The notes under the pieces are model-generated. The model was not told where the DNA came from. It made no database searches and was given only the letters and a program-made list of their open reading frames with translations. DNA of 64,000 nt, taken from Manduca sexta. Lineage: Eukaryota > Arthropoda > Insecta > Lepidoptera > Sphingidae. The translations under genes were made by a program, and so were the position numbers. Shown in pieces: positions 24,320 through 35,468 of this stretch (its first letter is position 1; each line of letters opens with the position of its first letter). The DNA lies in NCBI RefSeq assembly GCF_014839805.1, contig NC_051131.1, forward strand, positions 2,716,913 through 2,780,912, read 5' to 3'.

Positions 24320-24819
24320 NNNNNNNNNNNNNNNNNNNNNNNNNNNNNNNNNNNNNNNNNNNNNNNNNNNNNNNNNNNNNNNNNNNNNNNNNNNNNNNNN
24401 NNNNNNNNNNNNNNNNNNNNNNNNNNNNNNNNNNNNNNNNNNNNNNNNNNNNNNNNNNNNNNNNNNNNNNNNNNNNNNNNNNNNNNNNNNNNNNNNNNNN
24501 NNNNNNNNNNNNNNNNNNNNNNNNNNNNNNNNNNNNNNNNNNNNNNNNNNNNNNNNNNNNNNNNNNNNNNNNNNNNNNNNNNNNNNNNNNNNNNNNNNNN
24601 NNNNNNNNNNNNNNNNNNNNNNNNNNNNNNNNNNNNNNNNNNNNNNNNNNNNNNNNNNNNNNNNNNNNNNNNNNNNNNNNNNNNNNNNNNNNNNNNNNNN
24701 NNNNNNNNNNNNNNNNNNNNNNNNNNNNNNNNNNNNNNNNNNNNNNNNNNNNNNNNNNNNNNNNNNNNNNNNNNNNNNNNNNNNNNNNNNNNNNNNNNNN
24801 NNNNNNNNNNNNNNNNNNN
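24320..24819. other. Assembly gap, 500 N
   Basis: The run is exactly 500 N. I see no sequence shared between the contig ends on its two sides. Confidence 0.99.
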
Positions 24820-25829
24820 GTGTTTTATTTGGTAACACAATGTCAAAATGATCCTGTTTAATAATAATAGATATTAAATAAGTAATGTATTACATTATAC
24901 TTCTTATTATTAACGAGAGATGAAATTATATACATGACACAATATTTTAAACAAATTATTTGTAACAAGCTTAACAACTTATTGACTTCTGTGACGTGTA
25001 GCATTCAGATTTTTTTTATTTTAATAATCATTTGTATTATGATCAATATAAAAAACAGGATGGTCAAATATAAACAAGTTACCACGATCGACATGCTCTG
25101 AAATTAAACTTTATGATGTTTTTATAAGTTTAAAATGTAGTTATTCGAACATTTACTTTTAGGAGAGCCCTCAGGCCCCATCGACCCCAAAGACTTTAAA
25201 GCGTCTAATACGCCTAAAGAAAAAATCAGAGAAAAATCCGTAAATTTTAATTTCAATGTCTAACATTCACGTAGGATAAATATAAGTATAAAATTAGTTA
25301 TGAAAAGCGGAATACAATCAAAACAACTCATTTGTAAGCATGTCAAAAATACTTTGTTCTGATTAGTCCATTTTTGAGATAGATCGAAAATGCGATTGGG
25401 ATCATTTATTGAAACTGACGGTAGATAGCAATCGATCAACATATATCCTCTATAGTTGCTGATGCCGTTGGGTTTCATTCTAGGATCTTCCAGTGTAGAT
25501 CCCTTAATACAGTTCGGCATAATTATGACGACCATCGATGAATGTAACCATTTTTATTAGAATAAAGGCCTGTCTCAGGACTTATGACTCAATGCTTCTC
25601 GTCACATTGATGGATAAGCCGACCAAATACAAAAGTCAAACTCTAATATATGCTCCTAAATAAATGGTAGTAAAATGAGTACATTTACATTATCTGGTTA
25701 ATACAATAACTGTCAAATATTTCGCTTGATACTTGTGAAATAAACCAAAATATAAAGCGCTGTCGTCCGAGTTGCTTGGTTAATTACTTTACTCAATTTT
25801 TTCGCAACTTTCCTCACTTCACCGTATTT
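24820..25829. other. No feature recognised, start of contig 3
   Basis: AT-rich single-copy sequence. The minus frame 25260-25535 has no recognisable homology. Confidence 0.5.
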
Positions 25830-26082
25830 TTGTACACATACCTATACACACATCACGCCTTTATCTCTGAAGAGGTAGAAAAAGATTCATCCAGAGCATC
25901 AACTTTTCGCCAAGTGTTCCATACCATAATATGTACAATCATTGTGTGCATCGGGCACAAATTACGATCCGATCTGATACTGAGTAGCAAAATCCAATGT
26001 CACTTTTCCCAACCCGGCAATCGAACCCCGGAACTCAGAACGGTGTCGCACTGTACAATACAATTACGCCAGCGAGGCATAT
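25830..26082 (-). mobile_element. tRNA-derived SINE
   Basis: On the minus strand it begins 'atgcctcgctggcgtaattg' (A-box-like) and has 'ccggggttcgattgccgggt' (B-box-like). A body with 'gtgcccgatgcacac' follows, and the end is 'ctcttcagagataaaggcgt' plus 'gatgtgtgtat', the usual tail. This accounts for the open frame at 25776-26102. Confidence 0.75.
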
Positions 26083-26900
26083 TTTTGCATTACAAGCTTT
26101 AACCGAATGACACATCTAATAATAAAGTTATTCAGACTCGTATTTCCGTCGATGTACCAAAATACGACGTCGAGGCTCTTTATATTCCGAGCCCAATATT
26201 GCCTATTGATCCATTATTTACCATACATACATCTTTATTCTTGTCTTCAACTAAGGCAATGTTGAAGACACTTTCTTTCGACATCCTGTTTTTGTGTTAT
26301 GCACATTTGGTTTCGGGTTTGCATTGATTAGTTTATGATATTTGTTCCGTACTTTTATTAAATTCAATATGCTAGCACAATTTTGCGATTAAGATATTTG
26401 TAATGCAATGAATGGATCTGTATTTGCCACAAAATCCAATCGCACCTTAAGCAGCGACAAGTGCTGCCCCTCGAACGTGCATTACGCACTATTCAATTCA
26501 AGTAACTCTCTCGATAGCAACGTAGTTTGGTGCGCGCTGTGTCTTATATTTAAAATTAGCTGAAATCGAAGAAGGACGACCAGTGATACTGCGGTGCAAT
26601 CCTGAATAGCAGCGTCCTATGACCATTCACCATCACTGGGTACCCAGAGAAGCGAGCGGTGCTGCAAGTGCAGGTGAGTGGTAAATACAGTCCACACATT
26701 ACCAACCATCAGAGGTCCAATAGTTTTCCCAAACAATATTAATTATAATATTCTCGGTTTTATTTGTGTGGTTTTAAAGTTGTATTCAGTTTGTTTGAGC
26801 GCGTCTAGATGGGATATTTGGGCGCTGCACTGTGAAGCAAAGAAATTCGCTGATTAGTAACTAACTAACAGTGTTGGTCAAGTTATCATAATTTATTTAT
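26083..26900. other. No feature recognised
   Basis: Mixed AT-rich and moderately CpG-containing sequence. A stretch around 26400-26660 has more CpG, but no repeat or exon is recognised. Confidence 0.45.
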
Positions 26901-26917
26901 TTTATTTATTTATATGT

Positions 26918-26963
26918 TTACTCTTTATATTGTATGTATTTTTACATACAATATAAAGAGTAA
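26918..26963. repeat. Perfect 21-bp hairpin
   Basis: The arms at 26918-26938 and 26943-26963 are perfect inverted repeats around a TTTT loop. The arm contains 'actctttatattgtatgta', which resembles the 'attactctttattgta' tail seen at other SINE ends in the window (35223, 57665). It may be a foldback of such a tail. Confidence 0.9.
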
Positions 26964-26979
26964 GAGATACGTATTATAA

Positions 26980-27175
26980 AACAAAGTCCTCTTTTCTGTC
27001 TGTCTGTATGTTATCGATTTTCTCGTAATTATACTGAACAGATTTTTATAAATTATGGAGTTTAAGACCCTGGGGAGGTTATAGGCTACTTTCTATTCTA
27101 GGAAAATACATAGCGATAGTTTTATCAAAGTAAACTTCACGCGGGCGAAACTACGAGCAAAATCTAATTATTAAA
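26980..27175 (-). repeat. Lepidopteran CCGCGG-type repeat
   Basis: On the minus strand it has 'gctcgtagtttcgcccgcgt', then 'aagtagcctataacctccc'. Next comes 'ctgttcagtataattacgag', then 'acatacagacagacagaaaa'. This is the usual order of this retroelement-like family. Confidence 0.65.
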
Positions 27176-27329
27176 TAAATCTGAAAAAGTATCAAAGCAT
27201 ATAAAAATAATAAAACGAACCACCCTCCGACGGCGAGGCTCAAGACTCAAGCCACCGGTGTTAAGGGATTCAAAGTGTGAAATATCCTCACAATACTTTA
27301 TATATTTATAATATTTGTAATCTGTATAA

Positions 27330-27525
27330 AAATAATAATATCAGCCCTGTACTATATACTGTCCCACTGTTGGGCACGGGCCTCCTCTACTACTGAGAGG
27401 GAATAGGCCTTAGTCCACCACGCTGGCCTAGTTCGAGTTGGTAGACTTCACACACCCTCGAAAATTCCTAGAGAATTTCTCAGGTATGCAGGTTTCCTCA
27501 CAATGTATATCTATATACTTAGTTG
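27330..27525 (+). repeat. Lepidopteran 'gggcacgggcctcctc' repeat
   Basis: The sequence has 'cccactgttgggcacgggcc', 'tactactgagagggaatagg', 'cttagtccaccacgctggcc', 'gacttcacacaccctcg' and 'tctcaggtatgcaggtttcc'. It is one of the commonest dispersed repeats of Lepidoptera. Other copies in the window are at 41600-42000, 45478-45680 and 60090-60490. Confidence 0.75.
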
Positions 27526-28319
27526 TAATCCATAAAACCCAATAAGTCAACTTTAAAATACAATTAGAAGCGTTTATTAACATAATTCTTTCATCCGGTA
27601 TCATCACAGTATCCTTTTACATCAGTTAATCCAAAACAGATTCTCCAATATAATTAAAAAAGGCAATCAATACACGCCGTTTTAACACAACGGAATATAA
27701 CCCTTATCGGCAATCCCTGGGAGATTGTCGTTATTTAGTGCTATCGGCCGGCAAACAATGCCGACGTAATGCCGGCTTAAATTGTATCGAGCCTTGTGTG
27801 ACATGATGATTCTATAATGATTAGGAGCTTAATTACAATCGAATGCGGAGAACAGCATGACCTTGAAAATGTTAATTCTTACTGTAATGAGATAGAAAAT
27901 ATTCTACATTATCCAGAAAGCAGTGGCAAAAGGTGAAATCTTCTGAAAGGGAACCCTACACAATATAATATAGGTACTAATGTACACAAATGCGGCCTGC
28001 AACTTGTTCTAATAATAATTAGTTTTACGTAAATCAAGACATCGGCTTATATGGGTCCTTCGCCACTGCCAGGAGCTAAAGAAGAAAAAGCAAGGTATTG
28101 TTTTCGCGGTATACGTAATACATAAAAGAAACAGCCCTTAATACATATTATACTAAGTCCAAATAACTAGGCGGCCGTTTCAATATAGACTGTGTTAAGA
28201 CAACCAAAACGCAGCACTGTTTTTCAGTGGCTCCCTGAAATGAAATGCTAAAGATTTTCGTCTCAGAAACAGAGGTTGTCTCGGGCGGTACCGAGTAAGA
28301 ATTAGTACATTAATTTACT
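27526..28319. other. No gene; D1-like fragment near 28050
   Basis: AT-rich DNA with a short match to repeat D1 ('gggtccttcgccactgcc') near 28055. Nothing else recognised. Confidence 0.4.
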
Positions 28320-28363
28320 GATTGTAGTAGGTGTCTTTATGAGGAAACCGTCTGGGATAGGAA
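28320..28363 (+). repeat. 'ggtaccaccg' repeat, 5' piece interrupted by a MITE
   Basis: 'taggtgtctttatgaggaaa' and 'ccgtctgggataggaa' are the head of the family also found at 30235-30540. The continuation resumes at 28768, after the MITE. Confidence 0.55.
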
Positions 28364-28767
28364 TAGGGTTGCCAGATTTTTTTCAGTCTATAAGCGAGAA
28401 ATGCTTAAATGGGCAAAAAATACAGGATTTCCGTTTTTACCGGGACAAATAAGAAAGAGAATATTTTTTTTAATGTTTATTATATTTATCAGAGGACCAA
28501 GTCGGTTTTAACATATTTTTATTCGTTTTTAACTTATTTATAACAATAAATACATAATTGTAATTAAAAACGGACATGGACCTGCTTTTTATTAAATTTA
28601 TTAAAACCGAGTTGTATTAATATGTATGAAAAAATGCATTACGTGCGTGAGTACTTGTCAATTGAAGATTGATCGATTTACAGGACATAGTCTGTCCCGC
28701 CGGGACATTTTAAACTGTGCCTAAAATACGGGACGTCCGGGAAATACGGAACGTCTGGCAACGCTAA
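28364..28767. mobile_element. hAT-like non-autonomous DNA transposon
   Basis: The ends are 'tagggttgccagat' and 'cgtctggcaacgcta', short inverted repeats of the kind seen in hAT elements. Flanks ATAGGAAT (28357-28364) and ATAGGAAC (28768-28775) form an 8-bp target duplication with one mismatch. The inside is AT-rich with no transposase. The element sits within an older 'ggtaccaccg' repeat, which fixes the order of the two insertions. Confidence 0.6.
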
Positions 28768-28866
28768 ATAGGAACCACCGTAAAGTCTATATTTACTGCC
28801 AAGCAGATGTTTGTATGTATGTTTGCATTTCGGTTCGAAGGACATTGTAGCCTGAGTGAAACTAAC
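28768..28866 (+). repeat. 'ggtaccaccg' repeat, 3' piece
   Basis: It continues the interrupted repeat with 'ggaaccaccgtaaagtc', 'ctgccaagcagatg' and 'gcatttcggttcgaaggaca'. Copy B of the duplication begins just downstream, so this flank is missing from copy B. Confidence 0.55.
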
Positions 28867-29289
28867 ATACTTCTTCCCATTTTCTCTACTTCCACTCATT
28901 CGGTCAAGGGGAATAGCTCTAAAGTCTAGCGATAAAAAAAAAATTGAATTGTGGCATTGTTTTATTTAATTAACGTTTTTGGAACTGCAAAAAGTGTTTT
29001 AATTCGCGATAAAAAAAGTTGAAGATGTTATGTGGCCATTGTTTTATCTAATTAACGCTTTCTGGAATTGCAAATCACGTCTTCACTAATTCCGCAGGCT
29101 TGCAGTCTGCGGTTCATATATCGAGCTATACAAAATATCGATCTGGTGCCGCGTACTCCTGTGAATGCTAATGCATAATGCTAATGGCGTAAATAATTAT
29201 GATTAGGTTCCTTTATTAATAAACCGAGATACGTGGTAACATTACCAAAATATTGAATTCGTGAACTATCTATAATGATTTCTTATGTT
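28867..29289. other. No feature recognised, start of copy A
   Basis: AT-rich. The match to copy B begins at the first base. Confidence 0.5.
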
Positions 29290-29445
29290 TACGCGAATGT
29301 TAGACGTTAAAATAAAACTATTTTATGGATTTTATCGCGATTTTATTATATTTTTCTCCCGACGTTTCGAATGCTTTGCAGCCGTGGGCTGGCAGCCCGT
29401 CTTTTGTGTTTCTGCCAGATTTCAAGACACTGTGACTATCACGTA
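29290..29445 (+). repeat. Lepidopteran 'cccgacgtttcga' repeat, copy A
   Basis: 'gcgaatgttagacgttaaaa', 'ttttatcgcgattttattat' and 'tctcccgacgtttcgaatgc' form a familiar lepidopteran repeat. A second copy lies at 37570-37690. Confidence 0.6.
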
Positions 29446-29564
29446 AGATCGGACTACCAACAGCTAAAATTTAAAGTTGTTTAATTGTTAAATGTAGGTA
29501 TATCGCAACTGAATAATGAGAGGAGCATACCTGGTAGTAAGCAATACAACCGCTTAATGATATG

Positions 29565-29828
29565 CGTGGCTCTCCATTACGGCATCCTGAGACATAAGAT
29601 CTGCTGGTGGCAGGATATATTTAATATCCGCCCGGATAGCGACCACCGTACATAAGCTGTTTAAACCCGCCATAGTGGCCCACGTAAGTGTGTTGTGTTC
29701 TGGAATCAGTCTGTATATATCCGGTTTCAACAGGCCGGCATAATTATGTCGACTGTCGAGGGGTAATCATCTCTCGTCAGTTGAATTCTATTGGACCTCA
29801 CTTACCATCAGGTGCAGTGGGGGGGTTT
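29565..29828 (+). repeat. Lepidopteran 'gatagcgaccaccgta' repeat, copy A
   Basis: 'gctggtggcaggatatattt', 'cggatagcgaccaccgtaca', 'cccgccatagtggcccacgt', 'caggccggcataattatgtc', 'gaggggtaatcatctctcgt' and 'ccatcaggtgcagtgg' occur in the order of a very abundant lepidopteran repeat. It has no coding capacity. Confidence 0.75.
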
Positions 29829-30230
29829 GTCGTCCACGTATAAAAATAACAATCTTCTAATTCAGTAGTATAAACCACTAATATAAACAATAACAACCAC
29901 GAATTAAATTACTCATAACAAACTAATTATGGCGTACGAAATTAAAACTTATACTGATGTATCGTAGTGTTCTTTTTAATTAGTTGTGTAATGTAACAAC
30001 GTATAATAAAATAAGCCTGCCTATTGTATGTCGACTTTTAATGAAATCCCTAGGCTTTTAGTTCGTGAACTGTTTTATTACTCGTATTACGTAGTGTTAC
30101 TGGGATTTATATTGTTGAATTTATTTTAACTGTCTGACCCATTAAAATTGTTTTAGAATACATTATGATATTCTATTGTGAGTATGTAAATTCAATATTA
30201 TAAAGACATTATATTTCACTTTAAAAATAC
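29829..30230. other. No feature recognised
   Basis: AT-rich sequence between two repeats; the same holds for 47214-47625 in copy B. Confidence 0.5.
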
Positions 30231-30540
30231 CTACGCATTACGTTTTACTGGTGGTATATCTCTCATATGTAAGAATTCGCCTGGGTCGGTACCACCGCAA
30301 TGTCTATTTCTTCCGCTAAGCAGCCGTAGTCACTGTTGTGTTCCAGTTAGAAGAACATTATAGCCAGTGTACTGCACATAATGAAACTGAACATCTCACA
30401 TCACCGGATGGCGAGCGCAGTGGAATACCAAACAATACTTTGTAATTCAAGGTGTTGGATGGTGTTGCTACAGTTTTAGGGCAGTCGTATCGCTTACCGT
30501 CAGGCGAACGGCAAGCTCATCTCGTCATTCAAAGCAATAA
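30231..30540 (+). repeat. Lepidopteran 'ggtaccaccg' repeat, copy A
   Basis: The order is 'actggtggtatatctctcat', 'gggtcggtaccaccgcaatg', 'gttagaagaacattatagcc', 'accaaacaatactttgtaat', 'cgcttaccgtcaggcgaacg' and 'ctcgtcattcaaagcaataa'. It recurs at 39765-40012 and, inverted, at 36645-36925. Confidence 0.75.
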
Positions 30541-30621
30541 AAAAAAAGTTTCTTGATTATAATTATTTAATTTTCTTGCAAATATGCAAAATTGCCATTT
30601 CCTAACTTAAATTTTTATTTG

Positions 30622-32190
30622 TGTAAATAAATAAAAAAAATACAATACGTGATTTATCACGTAGGCGAAAAAAGTTGCACTTATGATACGTCAATACAAA
30701 GAATAAGAATAATTATTATTTATATACAACTATTAAAATAAGGTATATAACTATGGACATTTTAAATTACGGGATAAAAGTTATACAAAAGACAAGGTAC
30801 AAACCGAAGTAACCAGCTCGGGCTGGCAAGTAGAGGAAATAGAAGGGTAACGCGTCGCGATCCTCACGGGCGAGGGCATGCGCCCTAACCTAGCTAACCT
30901 ACCAGCCTTTCACTAGCTACCTAAGTGATGACTACCCGAAGAAGAAAGGCAGAAAGAAACTCCGGGCTTTCTTTTTGTCATCAATTGTTCAGTACTTCTT
31001 TTGTATTTTTTTTCCAAGTCTTTCTTGTACATAGTCACAATAGTTATATAAGCTAATGCACACACATCACCGTTAACATGGGATAAGATGAAATCCATAA
31101 TATAAGAAATAAAATAAAATTAGCGATAGGAAATAAAGAGAACATAGATTCATACTTAAATAACGGCGTACAGCGTGCATTCGCCTACATTTACAATCAT
31201 AGTTTTCAATCATGAGAAAAGAAAAAAAATAGTGATATTAAACAGGCAAACACAACATGATCGGGTGGTCGTCTTTCAAAATTACATTTCATTGAAATAT
31301 GATATGATTATGTCAAATTAGAACTATAGAAATGTCATTATTATAAAAAAAAGCATGTGAGACATGTAACAAAGACATTTTAGGCATTTAATTAATTACT
31401 AATGTGTGCTAACATGGTGGGTCATTGTGTGCAGGACAAACTTTCCAAACCGTCTTATCATTAAGGTAATCAGATACAGTATAGTATCCTTTACACATTA
31501 ATTCACGCTTAACATAACATTTGAATTTTTGTTCGGTCAAATTGGTAATTTCGAAGGGAAGTTTATTATAAAACTTAATGCTATTAACTAAGAAAGATTT
31601 ATTGGTTTTTACAGGAGCCTGTGAGTTAGGGACAACCAATTTATTTTTATTTCTAGTATTTAGACTATGCAAGTCACTGTTTTTAATAAAAGTACTAAGG
31701 TACGTACGTACATTATATTCTGAAAAATATATTCGGCCGGCAAAGTCAGTATATTCACCTCCTTAAACATTTGCCTAAGGGAATCATGAGAGCGAAGGTT
31801 GTAAATAGCTCTAATCGCTCGTTTCTGCAAGATAAAAATGGTCTGCAGATCTGCAGCAGAGCCCCACAGAAGAATACAATAGGACATAATGCTGTAAAAG
31901 TATGCAAAATACACTAGCCTTGCCGTAGCCACGTCAGTTAATTGTCTAATCTTCCTAATAGCAAACACGGCAGAGCTCAATTTACTAGAATTTTTTTGAA
32001 TATGGGGCCCCATTGCAATTTACTATCGATTGAAACCCCGAGGAAGACCGTTGAGGGAACTAATTCTAATTTATCCCCATCTAAATCAATATTTAGTTCC
32101 TTTTTTTGTACACTTCCTTGGATGACATTTTATATTAAAATTACACTGCGACTGTTAATTTTATTGCTAAAACAGATCATTTTCAGGCAA
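30622..32190 (-). mobile_element. 5'-truncated Jockey-type LINE, copy A
   Basis: The element is on the minus strand. It holds the last part of an ORF2 reverse-transcriptase protein (about 32185 to 31409), then a 3' untranslated region of about 0.8 kb, and ends in an A/T-rich tail with (TAAAA)-like units near 30625-30640. Truncation at the 5' end is usual for LINEs inserted by target-primed reverse transcription. The insertion is at the same place in copy B, so it is older than the split of the two copies. Confidence 0.8.
31409..32185 (-). pseudogene. LINE ORF2 C-terminal remnant, copy A
   Basis: Conserved C-terminal motifs of Jockey-clade proteins appear in three frames: VFLGVSIDSKLQWGP, then SAVFAIRKIRQLTDVATARL and SIMSYCILLWGSAADLQTIF, then FLVNSIKFYNKLPFEITNL and GYYTVSDYLNDKTVW. 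The breaks between frames are a missing base in the C-run at about 32010 and another shift near 31685-31700. A TAA stop lies further upstream near 32125. The catalytic palm region is absent, so the remnant cannot support retrotransposition. Confidence 0.8.
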
Positions 32191-34239
32191 CCTAATAATA
32201 GAATATGTTTGATAGAGTAAGTACCTACATTAAAGGACTTCATACATGATTTTCCCAAATAAATAACTCATGCTTCTTTTTTTAAATCATCATTTAGATT
32301 CTTATATTACGGAAATGAGGTTTCCAAGCGAATAAACTCTCGGATTAAGCTATAGCATAATTAAGCGTTTGGAAAATAAACCGCGACTAACAGCCTGTTA
32401 AAAACGTTTTATACTGATAAAATTTACTGCGAACTGTTATGCGCTGAACAAAAGCTGTAAATTTTTTATCGTCCTACTTAAGTGTCATTAGGTTATAGCC
32501 AAAATTTATTTGGCACAATAGAGTATCGTCTGTCTGATACGAATGGCTTTTTAATTAAAAACATGGCCCCTACAACCCTCCGAGTTTAATAATTAAATTT
32601 GAGAGGAGATTAGCATTGGATGTCGACAAAGGGTTCTTGTTATCGCGACCAGACAATGGACTCGACGAAATTCTGTTGAAAAATTGGTGATTTTGGAATT
32701 CTGGAGTACTTTGATGCATATTTTCGTCTGCTCATATTTTTTAGTACAAACAAAATGGTAAAAGTTATTTCTTTCATGCGAGCGTATCACGAATAAATAA
32801 ATTTTTATTTTTTTGTTGCATTCCTTAGTTTTAAATGTATATTTTGCTAGTTTTGTTTAAATAAAGCATTCATCATTTATCCAATGTTAGCATAGAGGCT
32901 TAAAATATCAATTGTTTTAATCATATCACGCAGAATGTATTTTAGCTAAACGATAAATTTAAAAATGGAATGCACATGTTTTAGAAAAGTAAAAAAAAAT
33001 ACTGGCTGAAAATGATTATTCTATAGTACTAAATTGTATGATTATAATCATCGATATATATGTACTACGTACTAGATTTGGCGTTCCGAACATTCATTGT
33101 GTTTAACTGAATTGAACTTCAATCCATTCAAACTGATATAAGAACACGAGTCTAAGTGTAAACCTGCATTTGATTAAAACATATTAGTCAAATAAGTTAA
33201 ATTATCTATTGTTCAAGTGAATAAATAGGTTACACCAGTGACGATTTAGTTGCCATTTTAGTTCATATTTCGAACAAATAGTTTATATGGACGTTCGTGT
33301 CTATAGAATATACGTCAATGTTGATAATAATATTTTCTTATTTTTGTGGTAATATGTAGGATTTGTTTTTTCATTTTAACTTGCGAAAGTGAAAAACTGT
33401 AGTTTTTTACAAACATCGAATTCGAAATTGCCGACCGGATTGTAACTCGATTTAATCTGAATAACAACATTGCGTATACAAAAATCTAGTTTTTGGAAAC
33501 GGTCGACTTTAAATTGGTTACAGTTCACAAACTGGCAATAACTTTAAAAATAACGTACAACTATTGCATATTAGTTATAAGAATTTGACGTTCTTTTTCC
33601 ACAGTTTTTGTCTGAAACGTTCGTTACTGTATTATTGGTCGGACTCATTTAATTAAAGAAATAAACTTATTATTTGTAATATAAGAAGTTATTTGACGGA
33701 TGTTTGCGCCAGTAAATAAAATAAAATAAAATAAGTGTAGTAGCACTGGCTTCCGTTTTCTTTGTTTAATGTTTTGTTTTTAGTGTAATGCCAGTTTGTA
33801 AATAAATGGATTTCAAGTGAACGAACTCTAAATATTATTTAACATTTCCTAGAATTCTACAGTAACAGCATTTGCAGGCATCTATCCTGATAAAAATAAA
33901 GTAAACTAAATTTTATTCTACCAAACTCACAAAGCTACAAAAACACGCTTATACAATATATCAAATTAATAAAAATATATGCAAAACATAACAATTGCAC
34001 GCCAAAAGTTTCTTTAATATTTAAATCCACACTTGACATGAAAATCACGTAGTGGACTTCCACATATCAGTAATGACACCGTAATGGTCTTTGTGTGCGT
34101 GGTCCGAATAATTTCTGTATTCGTTTATACATCATTATAGCGTTTGGGTCGCAGATTACAGTTAATGCCGAGATAAGTTCGACTCGTAAAACGATTTCAT
34201 CGTTTCGTATTGCAGTGGTTTATTGAATACTAGGTATTG
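32191..34239. other. No gene recognised, copy A
   Basis: AT-rich. Minus-strand frames such as 32593-32790 are kept between copies but are short and unrecognised. At 33140-33157 copy A has 16-18 bases where copy B (50517-50583) has about 67. Confidence 0.5.
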
Positions 34240-34256
34240 CTCGCGGCTTCGTCTAC

Positions 34257-34315
34257 GTGAAAAGTCTTTCTCGCCTGCGTGAAAAGTCTTTCTCGCCTGC
34301 GTGTAAAGTCTTTAA
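34257..34315 (+). repeat. 22-bp tandem repeat, copy A
   Basis: The unit 'gtgaaaagtctttctcgcct'+'gc' occurs twice, followed by a partial third unit. It follows the 'gctcgcggcttcgtctac' head of a CCGCGG-type repeat, so it is probably a local expansion within that repeat. Confidence 0.85.
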
Positions 34316-34524
34316 AGGGCCGGTGCGTGTATGGCGAGCGTAAATATTTTTTTACTGTCAAACTATTATCAACATTGTCTTTATTAAAATAATATTCAAA
34401 ATCAATTAACACAATGATAAATTCCAGAATAAGGAATTTATTGTTCTTTATAGGTTCTTGAACAAGGTATTTATTGTTGTGTTAATTGATTTTGAATATA
34501 ATATCAATGAAGATAATTTCCATA
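34316..34524. repeat. Foldback element, right arm truncated, copy A
   Basis: Counterpart of 51748-51952. The right arm is cut after 'gataatttccata' and continues into sequence unrelated to copy B. Confidence 0.75.
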
Positions 34525-35033
34525 TAGTCCATTGAAATGTTACATTTTTTAGGCCCTACCTTGCGTTTTTTAGAGGACGCAATTTTATTTTTTTGAAGTG
34601 TAGGGGGGGTCAGTCTAAAGCTAAAACCAAGTTTGTGGGGTCGCCACCCTTGTCCCACGGCCGCCATCTTGAAAATGGGGTTGAAATGGTTTTTACGATG
34701 TATCTCTTAAACTATTTATCTGACAAAAAAAATGTATAAACATTTTTTGTTGCAAATTAAATTCTCTACATCTTTGGTTTAGTAATCTTTGTCGTAGAAC
34801 TATAAATAAAAAAGTTATAAGCGAATATGTGAAGAAATTCAATGTTAAGCAATGTCCATTGCAACGTCATCAGAACGTGTGTTTATAAGGTTCATAATAC
34901 TTTTTTTTGTACTCATTAATACCCAAATACCCAAGGGACCATTAGGGAACAAAAGAACATCTGCCTGCTATTATTATTATTATTTCTAACCTCTCTTATT
35001 GTAAGAATAGCTGATAATATTGTGTTGAAGTTG
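34525..35033. other. Copy A-specific block
   Basis: These 509 bp replace 51953-52914 of copy B and are unrelated to it. The block contains a G-rich run near 34603, 'cacggccgccatcttgaaaa' near 34657, and a short TTA microsatellite at about 34967-34983. No open frame or inverted terminal repeat explains it. Confidence 0.7.
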
Positions 35034-35165
35034 TCATCACGCCGAAGGAGTAGGCAGAGATGCAACCACGGCGCTATATTTTTGACGTGTGTATTCCGTC
35101 GCATGATGTAATAGGAGGCGAGCTTATTACCATAAGCAAGCACAAGATTCTGGAATCCTGCTGCT
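35034..35165 (-). repeat. Retroelement tail and CTG microsatellite, copy A
   Basis: On the minus strand it has 'ctcgcctcctattacatcat', 'gcgacggaatacacacgtca' and 'tgcatctctgcctactcctt', the same family as 20050-20205. A CTG microsatellite follows at about 35158-35176. Confidence 0.7.
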
Positions 35166-35215
35166 GCTGCTGCTGCCTATTAGCCTAAGCTAATACTGAG
35201 CAGAATTTTTTTTAT

Positions 35216-35468
35216 TTATTTTATTACTCTTTATATACAAAGAGTATAAAGGCGGCTTAATGCCGAAGGCATTCTCTACCAGTCAACCTTTAGGTGGTGC
35301 AGAGACTAAAGAGGTAGGTGTACACAACGAGAGAAGGTAGTGGAGAGAACATTAACAAACAAGACTGAAATGCCAAATATCACTTTCTCCGACCCGGGTC
35401 TCGAACGCAGGAACTAAGAACGATGTCGTACCGCGCACGCAACACATCTACGCCACCAAGCCACTCCA
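35216..35468 (-). mobile_element. tRNA-derived SINE, copy A
   Basis: On the minus strand it starts 'ggagtggcttggtggcgtag' (A box TGGCNNRGTGG-like), then has 'ctgcgttcgagacccgggtc' (B box). The body ends with 'attaagccgcctttatactc' and 'tttgtatataaagagtaata'. The head is clearly tRNA-like, but no anticodon arm could be assigned. Confidence 0.8.

Noticed and set aside
34257..34315. CRISPR-like direct repeats
   Set aside because: The 22-bp units are directly adjacent with no spacers, in a eukaryotic repeat.
34540..34700. Copy A-specific block considered as a viral or polydnavirus remnant
   Set aside because: No viral protein, repeat end or integration motif could be seen; it is simply unidentified.
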